From Pholiota molesta (lineage: Eukaryota > Basidiomycota > Agaricomycetes > Agaricales > Strophariaceae): DNA of 64,000 nucleotides. Numbering within the stretch: the first letter of the stretch is position 1; every line of letters begins with the position of its first letter. Under the pieces are notes generated by a model. That model did not search any database. It was not told the DNA's origin and worked only from the letters and a program-made list of their open reading frames with translations. The DNA is taken from contig JACGCK010000001.1 of assembly GCA_014925825.1 (NCBI GenBank), positions 186,001 to 250,000 on the forward strand, given 5' to 3'. Of this stretch, positions 1 through 9,524 are shown piece after piece. The position numbers and the translations under genes are program-made.

Positions 1-2480
1 CGATCCAGGACGCTTTATCTTGATCTGTGATGTGAAGGAATTGGCAAAATTTCTCTTTTCTCTCTATCTACAAATGTTCGCAAACGAAAACCTAACGATG
101 AACTTCAGGAATACTGTACCATTTCGATCGATTCGGCCGGGGGTGGGACACGGGACACGGTGGACGAAATTTAGATTTCGGCCACCCCGACGAGGGCTTT
201 GGGACCAGGTCAAATTTTCGGCCAAAATCTTCGCCCAAGTACAGAATACCGACGAATTTTTCAAAAAAAAAAATGATTTTCCACTGGGACAGTGTCCAGA
301 TGTCGGCCATTGTTGTTGGGACACGGGACAAGTGACCGATTTCGGCCATAGACACTTCCTTTGGGACACGGGACGGCCGAATCGATCGAAATGGTACAGT
401 ATGGGTATCGCAAATTTCAACAAGCAGAGCGTCGTCCACTATGCCCGAGCCAGCTTCGTCGCATTGCTTTCCCTCATCAAAGGACACGTCAAAGTCGATT
501 GGACGCAAACTATGGACCACCTCGTCGATCTCATTAGTGCTGATCGGAGCCTTCTGATGGGGACGAACAACTGTCAGGATCTCATGTGTCATTTCTATCT
601 GCGCCATGTTCATACCCTCGAAGGATTCACTTCGGCTTACCTGGAGACTGTCCGCACCCCCCGCGATAGGTTTCATGGGTGGAAGGACGTCCCGCCCGTC
701 GTCTGCATCGTCCTCAAGGTTCCCAGGCACCACTTAAAGCCTCTTGAGGATATGGATCCTGATGACATCAAGACGCCAATGCTCCAGGGCGAAATGTTTC
801 CAGGCGCTTTCCATAACATCCACTCGTCGATTCACCTCACCTTCGGCGATATTCAGGGTTCTGTTGTCGAAGGCGAATCACAAGTCACAATCAAGGAAGA
901 CCCGAAAGGATGGAGCGGAAGTTCCTCGTTGATTGCAACCTTTTATGTTCCATCGTGGACATTGACCATTGCACCGACGTCGACTCGAGTTGGACTGCAC
1001 ATCCGAAACACGCCATCTACCATCTCCTTGATACCTAAGTTAGGCATGTACCTCACTATATTTTCCGCTTCCTTAACGGACACCGCCCACGTCCAAGTTG
1101 TTCGCCATCGTCCGGGCAATGCCCGAGAGGTTGAATACCTTCGTAAAACTCCGAGCTCTAGCTCGGCAACGGATTCCGAAATCGTAACGATGAAATTCGA
1201 TCCTTCTGGGGAGCGAGCAACGAATCTGATCTCGAGGAAGGATATCACAGATCCTGGTGCGGCGAGCTCACTTGCGGGCGGAAGCAAGGTCTCGACGACG
1301 CCTATAACAGACTCATGCGTGCTTGTGACATTCGGCCACTACTCATATCGGTTTACATATCCTTTCCCAGTTCAGATGAAGAAATTGCAAACGCGGATCG
1401 CTCGCAAGTCCTCTTATATCGAGGTAAATCGATCACAACTTACATTTACTGCAGTTCATTCCGAATGCTGATATACTTTTCGCTTTTCAGGTCGAGTTGC
1501 CAATCAGAGCCGATTTCAGCGATTCACACAATCTATCTCTCAACCCCTTTCCAGTGGCACACAACGACTCCCAAATCAACCTGCTCAATATCAATTATCT
1601 CAATTTAGACATTCTCCCAGCTCTATCGCTTCCAGGAAAAGAGAAAGACCTCAAATGGCTATCCATCCATTCTGGAACGATGTTTTCCGACGCCGAAAAG
1701 CAGGCGAAAGCACACCCCGACCAAGAGGAGCGAGGAGCATTTGTCAACCTGAAGGAGAGTATCGGCTGTATGCTTCTAAAATACGCTGGATTGCAATTGG
1801 ACAATGCTAAGGATTGGTCAAGCATTTTTGGTCTCACTGATCCACGAAATGGCGGCGTCTACACCTTGATCTTCGTCAACGCGATTAAACTCGACTTGGC
1901 CTCTCACTCAGTCGTTATCGATGCATGCGTAGTGCCCCTGGTCGACAAAATCATGTCAAAAATAAGGCCCGCTTTACAGGCCCTGTTAAACCGCAAGTTC
2001 ATTCACATCATCACTCACGCGGACGAAAGTCGAGCTTGGAGACTTCTTCTACCCACTCTCTCCGAACGCTGCCGTACATGGAAGCATACAGCGGCCTGCG
2101 AGTATCAAGCAAAAGGTGTTCCAGTATCCTTGGTGGTGGGAGAGCATAGTCCGCTTTGCAATTGCGGGAAAGGCAAGAACCTAGGGCGCTTCAAAACCGT
2201 TTCCGAGTGGAAACTCTTCCACGAAGAAGCTACTCGGGTTGCGATTGGGCCGCTCTTTACATTCTCTTTTCTGGAGGAGACTTCGCGAGTAATTGCGAAG
2301 GCTCTAGATGCTCCGGAGGGTACGCATCTACCCAACTCTGAGCAGTGCGCCAAATGCGGGGGTCCTGGAAAGCCGAAACTCCTGGTCTGCACTGTGTGCA
2401 AGAAGACGCAGTATTGTTCGCGCGAATGCCAAAAAGGGGACTGGAAAGCCCACAAGAAGATGTGCGCTGCGAGAAAATGA
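1..2480 (+). CDS. MYND zinc-finger protein, 5'-partial, with in-frame MITE
   Basis: The coding sequence is open from the window edge. The exons are about <1-1423 and 1491-2480, with a GT-AG intron at 1424-1490. The C-terminus carries a MYND zinc finger (about 2344-2475): CAKCGG, then CTVC, then YCSREC and a final HKKMC, giving the seven Cys and one His of the family. MYND fingers bind proline-rich partner peptides. The rest resembles the long, poorly characterised MYND proteins that are abundant in Agaricomycetes, with a possible DUF4470-like N-terminal part. The start is outside the window. A 290-bp MITE (112-401) sits inside the first exon and is read through without a stop; removing one TA plus the element joins N-F-R-N to M-G-I-A in frame. 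The MITE might instead be spliced out, or the allele might be non-functional. Confidence 0.75.
112..401. mobile_element. MITE with 28-bp perfect terminal inverted repeats, TA target site
   Basis: The left end reads TACTGTACCATTTCGATCGA and continues to about 139. The right end (374-401) is its exact reverse complement. The outermost TA on both sides is best explained as a duplicated TA target, as in Tc1/mariner-type elements. The interior is short (about 235 bp), contains several copies of a GGGACACGGGAC motif and encodes no transposase, so it is non-autonomous. It lies in the coding exon of the MYND gene. Its termini match those of the element at 48408-48706. Confidence 0.9.
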
Positions 2481-3355
2481 GCGTCGCCCAGAAGCTGATA
2501 TCTGATAATGGGAAAGTGGGAAAATATCGAGATATCTTCATGAGTAGCATGATAATTGATTCATGTTGCTCTTTTTTGTCTACGTTTGGCGATAAATTTT
2601 TCCTGGCCCGTTTTGTTTTGCGAAGAATTATCCGAAGAGTTCGTTTATTAGCATGTGTGCACTGTGAAACTTCGCCAAGTAAGAACACTCCAAGGCTGCG
2701 TCAAGGCCTTTGGATAGAAGCGGGTTCTTAATCTCTCAAGAGTCAAGAGCGCCCTGGGCTCTTAGAAAGGCCCCTGACCTGTCTGAATCGGAATTACCGA
2801 TATTCCCACCTGGATGATTTTGGCAATTGGGTAACGTTGAACGTTTGGACTTGGTTTGAACATTCGTGATTCCATCCACAACAGACATGACCTTTCTATG
2901 TGGTCTATACAGACAATCGACATTGCTATCTTCTTATGTCGCATAACAGGTACGGACTGGAAAGGCAATCTATTCAATCAGTACTGCGGGCGGGTTCCCA
3001 TTTCAACATCACCTCACGCCGGCCCCTACGGAATGGAGAATAGCACGACAGTTCGTGCATTGCCCGTCTTCCGACTATAGATTAGACTAATTTCGTTTGT
3101 ATTCAAGCGCCCAGAACGGAGCCGCATACCATGTTTTCATTGTCTCCAGACGTCGGTTCAACGTACTGTCACTCCGCAATCCCATGTCTATCGGTTTGAA
3201 CGTGTTCCGACGTCCCAAGCCAGTGTGTTACGGAATCCCCTGGTGCCTGGAGAGAAGGCGTTAATCATATACAAGTTCGAATAGATTTTACTGACTTCAC
3301 TAAGACCTCCCTTTCTATCGACAACCATTCAACTGGCAAAGGAATTTCCACTACT
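2481..3355. other. intergenic, upstream of lipoxygenase
   Basis: I see no credible gene here. It holds the 3' flank of the MYND gene and the presumed promoter of the lipoxygenase. No repeat or RNA gene was recognised. Confidence 0.6.
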
Positions 3356-5383
3356 ATGGAGTCTATTCATCTTATCAACACAAATCCCTCTCTTTCTATA
3401 ATAAGAAAACGCCAGCTACTTCCGTATATTCAAGGACGCCCTAAGCCATCCACTTATCAAGAGGCGATCAACAGCACTGTCGATAGTTTCTCTGAGGCCA
3501 AGAGAACGCGAGTTAAAATTGCTCATGAACTCCTGCGTGTATATTTTCTGACTGACTTGGACAGTCTTGACTGGTTCTTCGACGTCGCTGGTTTCCAATC
3601 ATCGTCAACTGACACCAAAGGGTTCCCTTCTCTTGCCGACAGGCAGAAGTTGTACCAATGGGTTGACAATGATTCTTTCCCGCCCCATCTCGACACCATC
3701 CCTTGGGTTGATCGCACCGGGATAACCCAGATTTTCGATTTCAAGCGCTTGTATGATACCATTGTCTTGATGTTCCACGCCTACTATCTTGATGCCAACG
3801 GTGTGGACAAACTGGGACCCGATGGTGCTGACACCATGCAAGCGCTCGAGGACCGGAACCGCACTCTCCACGACGACGCGGCGCCCGGATGGTTCAATTC
3901 TGGCAATATGTTCACTGCTGACAATGTCGGACTTCGCGATGACTGGTACACGGATACGGTTTTTGCCCAGCAGCAATTCACCGGGACGAATCCTACCACG
4001 CTCACACGCGCCAGCGAACAGTGGATCCAGGTGTTCACCGAAGCCGCGGCGGGAAATACTGCTGTCCTGAACCTTCTAGCCACGGCACCTGCCAGATCTT
4101 TCTATGTCCAGGATTACAGCTACTTCCGCGATACCGCAGGCATGAAGCCCACGGATGAAATCGCTACGAGTGCAGCGGATGGGGTTGCCCACTTCGGGTG
4201 TGCATCAGTTGCACTCTTTTACCTTCCCCCCGCTGGCCAAATCCACCCCTTAGCCATCATTCTCGATTGGAAAGGCAGCTTGGCCGCATCCGTCGCCATA
4301 TTCAACAAACGCGTGCTCCCGACCGACCCGACTGCCAATGAAAAGGAGGACTGGCCTTGGCGCTACGCGAAGACGTGTGTGCAAGTATCGGACTGGACGA
4401 GGCACGAAATCACCGTGCATCTTACCGACACCCACTTCGTCGAAGAGGTCGTCGTCGTAGCCGCCCAGCGTACCTTGCCTGCTGACCACATCGTGTACCG
4501 CCTCCTCAAGGAGCACTGGACGACGACGCTGTCCATCAACTCGCTCGCGCGCTCGATTCTCATCCCTAAGGTCATCATGCCTTTGTCTGCATTTACTGAA
4601 GCGCAGATCGTCTCATTTGTCAACGGCGAATATGAGAATTTCAACTGGACGGGGAAGTACATCCCCAACGATCTCGAAACCCGAGGGTTCCCCATTGCGG
4701 AACTTGATTCCAACCCGAAATACCACAACTACGCGTACGGCCGCGAGATCAATCTCATGTGGAACACCCTCCGCAAGTTCGTCGCCGCCATCCTCGAGCA
4801 ATACTACAAGAACGGCGATACGCAAGTCCAAAACGACAAGGACATCGCCGATTTCTGCGCGGAGATGCAGTCCACGCTCGGCGGCAAGATGTCCAGCTTC
4901 CCCACCGTGACCACCCTCGACGGGCTCATCGACATGGTCACAATGTGCATCCACATCGCGTCCCCGCAGCACACCGCGGTCAACTACCTGCAGCAGTACT
5001 ACATGACCTTCGTCCCGAACAAGCCCTCCGCCCTCTACGCGCCGCTGCCCACGACGCTCAGCGCGCTGCAGGCGTACGGCGAGGCGGACCTGATCCGCGC
5101 GCTCCCGGTCCAGAAAGGCGGGCAGGCGGACAACTGGCTGCTGATGGCGCAGGTGCCGTACCTGCTGAGCCCGGCGGTCGAGGAGGCGGTGAGCCTGACG
5201 ACGTACGCGCGGCAGGCGGCGGCGGATAAGGACGCGATTGTGGCGGGGGCGGGGAAGATGCTGCTGGCGGATCTGAAGGAGCTGGAGAAGACGTTCAAAG
5301 GGATCGCGACGGAGCTGGATGATCAGACGAAGGAGTATGATGTGCTGTACCCGGGCCGCACTGCGAAGGCTATCGTCATTTAG
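3356..5383 (+). CDS. lipoxygenase (PLAT-less fungal type), single exon
   Basis: The 675-residue protein has the full metal-binding set of the lipoxygenase family: His355 and His360 in HLTDTH, His539 and Asn543 in QHTAVN, and the C-terminal isoleucine Ile675 (the last residues are AIVI). The surrounding family blocks are also present: the LPADH...LLKEHW stretch, then INSLARSILIP, and after the third His YYMTFVPNKPSALY. Lipoxygenases insert O2 into polyunsaturated fatty acids such as linoleate to give hydroperoxides. There is no N-terminal PLAT/LH2 domain and no obvious signal peptide, so a soluble intracellular enzyme is expected; iron or manganese as metal cannot be told from sequence. The start ATGGAGTC gives the usual length of basidiomycete enzymes. 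It has no intron, unlike nearly all its neighbours. Confidence 0.95.
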   Translation: MESIHLINTNPSLSIIRKRQLLPYIQGRPKPSTYQEAINSTVDSFSEAKRTRVKIAHELLRVYFLTDLDSLDWFFDVAGFQSSSTDTKGFPSLADRQKLYQWVDNDSFPPHLDTIPWVDRTGITQIFDFKRLYDTIVLMFHAYYLDANGVDKLGPDGADTMQALEDRNRTLHDDAAPGWFNSGNMFTADNVGLRDDWYTDTVFAQQQFTGTNPTTLTRASEQWIQVFTEAAAGNTAVLNLLATAPARSFYVQDYSYFRDTAGMKPTDEIATSAADGVAHFGCASVALFYLPPAGQIHPLAIILDWKGSLAASVAIFNKRVLPTDPTANEKEDWPWRYAKTCVQVSDWTRHEITVHLTDTHFVEEVVVVAAQRTLPADHIVYRLLKEHWTTTLSINSLARSILIPKVIMPLSAFTEAQIVSFVNGEYENFNWTGKYIPNDLETRGFPIAELDSNPKYHNYAYGREINLMWNTLRKFVAAILEQYYKNGDTQVQNDKDIADFCAEMQSTLGGKMSSFPTVTTLDGLIDMVTMCIHIASPQHTAVNYLQQYYMTFVPNKPSALYAPLPTTLSALQAYGEADLIRALPVQKGGQADNWLLMAQVPYLLSPAVEEAVSLTTYARQAAADKDAIVAGAGKMLLADLKELEKTFKGIATELDDQTKEYDVLYPGRTAKAIVI

Positions 5384-6380
5384 ATGATTACGCCCGTAGT
5401 TAAATCTAAAACCCATGTATCGTTGTAAAAGTTGTCGTCCAAGAACCTGTACCATCTAAGTACTCGCGCAAATGTTTACGTTGGTTGTTGTGAATCATTC
5501 ATCTGTGACGCAAAAGTTGTATTTGCGCGTTGAATTATCAGTGAGTGCTCATTAATTTGATTGGGACACCATTCCAGCCCCGAGCCTCACAATTTTATCA
5601 GTCCCTACAAGTACCGCAATATTTAGCGCAACCTATATGGCGGCGCTGCCTCAACGGATAGGTATTTTCTTACACGGATCAATCGCCATCGCCGACACTT
5701 CCTTACCCGAGTCCTCAATGGCACAAGCATTATCAACCATGTCAGGAGAAACGATGTGGATAGGGCACGATGCGTGCAGGGGTTGACGAATGAAGTGATG
5801 ATTGGTGTAAGCAACACTGCCAATTCCAGACTCTGAATCAGTGGGCGTGTTTATTTCCCAAGTGGGCTGAGAAATCGCCTATGGGTGTTGGGGATGTCTG
5901 TGCCGTTTTTGTATGGAATGGACGATCCCATTCAGCGGAGGCTATGTAGGACGAATGAAACAAGGAATGCGAGATACGGGCGATATGGGCGTCTCTTTTT
6001 AGAGCTATCAGCCTCGATCAAGGGTGGCTTGGCGCTGAGCGCCCGGATCAGCAGCTCCAGGTACACACACAGCGCCCCGGCATCCCACCCGCAGAAATCC
6101 TCTGGAATTCGACCATTTGACGCTTGTCTTATGTATTCAGATTCATGATTTTATCGGGCCCTAAAATCCTTTATTTCTGGTGTCTTGACATGATCCTCAT
6201 GTTGTCTGTCTCTTTCCATTTCGCAGCTTAGAAACAGACTTGACAGTCCGCACTATTCGAGGGTTGGCCTATATCATCGCAAGTGGATATAGCTCAGTAT
6301 CATCATAGACACGAGTATATGCAAAGAAATAGCGAGATCTTGAGTTTCTAACATTCATGATCAATCTCGCAGTGAACGCT
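5384..6380. other. gene-free stretch after lipoxygenase
   Basis: There is no supportable gene. A diverged trace of the downstream tandem repeat (GGGCGTCTCTTTTTAGAG near 5988) may be a decayed extra unit. Confidence 0.5.
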
Positions 6381-6384
6381 TGGA

Positions 6385-7575
6385 CGGGAGGCGTGGGCGT
6401 CTATTTTTGGACCCTAATCGTCCGTGCCACCGCCGATATGCACAATTCGAATCAGTGCTTTCAGCGGCGCAAGTCAATAAATGTCGGGGCTGGGCTACAC
6501 AGTAATCTAATACTAGATTCAATACCTATGGAGCCGCCGTTAGTGCTCACCCATACGGTTGTTCGCTGTCACTCAAGTTCCAACGTCCCCGGGATCAGCA
6601 GAGGCCATCTGAGCGGAGGTATATACGTCCAGTTCAGTTCCCGGGGCCTTCTGTGTAATGATGTTCTGTCATCGGTGAAGCTCAGCTGAAAGGGTGCGGG
6701 AAGAGGTTACCACGAAAGAGCGGTGTGTGATTCGAGTGGGGGAGGTTGAATGGAACACAGCAGCTACATATGATCGCTTGAAGTCGACATTTGGAGGCAT
6801 GGGCGTCTATTTTTGGACCGCAATCGTCCGTGCCACCGCCGATATGTGCAGATCGGCGCTTAGTGGCGCATGTCAGGAAATGGCGGGCTGGGCTACACAG
6901 TATGTAGCTGCGCTAAGTCCATCGGGAGCCCCAGAACAACTCGGAACCATGACAAGTACAATCTAACAGTTACTGGATTCAACACTTATGGAGCCGCCGT
7001 TAGTGCACACCCAAATGGTTTGATTGTTCGTTGTGACTCAAGTGCCAACGCCCTCGGGATCAGCAGAAGCCATTTGCGTGGGGGTACGTAAGTTCAGGTT
7101 CCCGGGTCCTTCCTTCTCTATAATGATGTTAATGACAACCTACCTACCTCCCAACTCGGCGACAAGGGTGTCTGGGAATGGAACACAGCCCCTACGTATG
7201 TTGTACGTATGATCGCTGGGAGTGCATGTTGGGACGCGAGGCATGCGCGTCTATTTTTGGAGCCCCATCGTCCGTGCCACCGCCGGTATGTGCAGATCAG
7301 CGCTTAGCGGCGCATGTCAAGAAATGGCGGGCTGGGCTACACAGCAGCTGCGCTAAGTAAGTACATCGGGAGCCTTGTGACAATTTGTACAATCGCATAT
7401 TGGAGTCAATGATACTGATGGCCCCGTCGTTAGTGCTCACCCAAATCGTTCTTCATTGTGACTCAGGTCCAACTTCCTCGGGATCTGCAGTCGATCTGCA
7501 GAAGCCATTCGTGCGGCGTTACGCAACTGCAGTTTCTGGCTGTTTCTCTGGTCCTTCTGTGTCATGATGTTCTAT
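6385..7575. repeat. three diverged tandem units of about 405-445 bp
   Basis: The block containing GGCGTCTATTTTTGGA, followed by CATCGTCCGTGCCACCGCC or a close match, occurs at about 6395, 6803 and 7245. Each unit also carries a GGGATC(A/T)GCAG...GCCAT block (about 6591, 7058, 7479) and an ATGATGTT block near its end. The spacing is 406 and about 444 bp. No conserved reading frame runs through the three units, so this is a non-coding tandem duplication or remnants of a repeated element. Confidence 0.8.
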
Positions 7576-8315
7576 AAATGACGACAATCATTAAAGGTAA
7601 GGCCATCAGTGAAATGATGCCACCCAGCTCATGGGAAGAGGTTACCACGAACGGGCGGGCTTTCGTTTCGAGGGCTGAAAACAGTGAGCCCACATTCAGC
7701 CCACATTAAAAATCGAATCACGATGATGGTCCGGGTTCTTATTTCGGAAAATCTGAAGCACATCGCACGAATCAGATGCTTGATCATCTGCACTGCCAGC
7801 ATGGGAAGGGTGGATTGCAGAGTGGCCGATAATCTATCTTTTGACAATAATACGAACGAGAGAGTGCGGGTTAACGCGGAGGTCGTGCCACTCTGCTTGG
7901 GCACCGTCGGAGGTGCCGAGTAAATTTGATGCGGCAAGGCTGCCGGGACAAGGTGGGTCATCTTGCGAGTGTGCTCGGCATTCTGACTACACATCGGGGG
8001 CCCGTTTAAATTAGTACAGGTGTTGTGGTGAAAGATCTTGAAAGATGGCCTGAAGGATTGGTGACAGCAGGAAGTGGGTGCTAGCTGAGAAGAGGGTGAC
8101 GGAAGGGTGCTGACTGCATGCAGCCGAAGGATGCGTGGGAAGAGGAATGGTGCGAGATGTTCGTCGCCCGTTGGCCTGCTTCGTCTTGCATTTTGACTCT
8201 TTCTTTTGTCAGCGCAATGGCACGACACGGAGCTTGGTAAGCCTCTGCCGATTCTCTCTTTTTTAATATCTGTGTCTTACCTGATCGCCTTTCTCCTCCC
8301 TGCCACTCCCTCGCC
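7576..8315. other. gene-free stretch, upstream of membrane-protein gene
   Basis: This is the presumed promoter and 5' UTR of the gene starting at 8316. An open frame of 199 codons on the minus strand (7629-8228) has no recognisable family, helices or motifs and is not accepted as a gene. Confidence 0.5.
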
Positions 8316-9524
8316 ATGCGCCATCGCTACGACAGGACGGCCTCCACCCTCATCACCGTCTTTGGCACCGTCGCCAATGCCCTCCTCACCATCCAAGTCC
8401 TTGCAGCGTGGCGGGCAATCAAGTGGGAGCCCGAGAGCGAGTGGGAGTCGTCGGGCGACAAGTGGCAGCTCACAGGCGTGAAGGTCATCTGGGGCCTCCT
8501 CTCCCTCTATTTTGCATCCGCGGCAGCAGTGTGTGCCGTCGGTCTGCATGGCATCCTCAAGGTACGTCGCTGGCGTCGCTCTCAACTCTCCCTTGGTGAT
8601 GTCTCATATTCCGCCCTCAGCACAAGCCATCGCATGTCCGCTTCTACCGCGACTACTCCATCGCGGATTTCTCCTTCTGCGCCTTCTTCACCGCCGTGGC
8701 GACGTACGGCGCCTTCCTCAGCCCCGCCCGCGCGGGCCTCTGCGAGGAGTTCTCCCACCACCCCGAGCTGATGCGGGATATGCTCGACGTCGGGCTCTCC
8801 CTCGAGAACTGCGAGCTGTGGCTCGAGCGCGCCACGTTCGCCGGCCTCGTCTTCATGTTGGTTATCATGGTCGTCCGCGTGAGTGTCCCGTTTCAACCCT
8901 GTCTCCCGTGTTCATCTCGCAGCCTCGCACGACCCGCGTTGTCTGGTGGTGTGGCGTCGGCCCGATGACGTACTGCACAAAGCTAATTCGAACGCTTGCC
9001 CCCGGTTGGAACAGCTGCATTTCCTGCTCGCCGTGTCGAAGTACTACTCGCATCTGTCAAGGCATAGGAGCTACCACCAGCGCAGCGCATCGTGTGCCGT
9101 CACCCCCGCATGCCTTTCGTTAACGCCCGCGGGCTCAATGCCGTCGGGATCCTCACAGTCCCTCACGCTCGCCCCGCAATCCATGGAGCGCATCATCGTC
9201 GTGCCCCGATCCACCACCGACAACGGCGACCTGGAGACCGGCGTGGAGATGGTGTACGCCGCGGTGCCGCTGCACTCGCTGCCGAAGGACGTCCAGGAGC
9301 GCGCGACGGAGGCGTGGATCTCGACGTCCTCTTCAATAACTGCACAACCGCCCGCGCCCTCCGCGCATCGGCACCACCACCACCACCGGAGGCACCACGG
9401 GCACGGGCACGGGCACCGCAGCGCGTCGCGCGAGACGACGGGGCGCATCCGGCTGGACATCGCGCCCGAGGAGGGCCTGCTGCCGGTGTACACCGCGGAG
9501 CCCGGGGACGAGGTGAAGGCATGA
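8316..9524 (+). CDS. four-helix integral membrane protein of unknown function
   Basis: The exons are 8316-8561, 8621-8878 and 9015-9524, with GT-AG introns of 59 and 136 bp; the joins are in phase and give about 337 residues. Four hydrophobic segments are visible: near residues 8-30 (STLITVFGTVANALLTIQVL), 55-78 (GLLSLYFASAAAVCAVGL), 100-118 (CAFFTAVATYGAFL) and 155-172 (FAGLVFMLVIMVV). A cytosolic-looking tail follows, rich in Ser, Pro and His, with a His cluster near 9373-9390 and a C-terminus with many acidic residues. I do not recognise a named family; similar four-helix proteins with disordered tails are common in Agaricomycetes. The second intron's acceptor (AACAG at 9014) was chosen because it gives the LHFLLAVSKYYSHL continuation. 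Confidence 0.7.

Noticed and set aside
7629..8228. 199-codon minus-strand frame as a gene
   Set aside because: The composition is irregular, with no domain, helix pattern or splice support. It overlaps the upstream region of the plus-strand membrane-protein gene.
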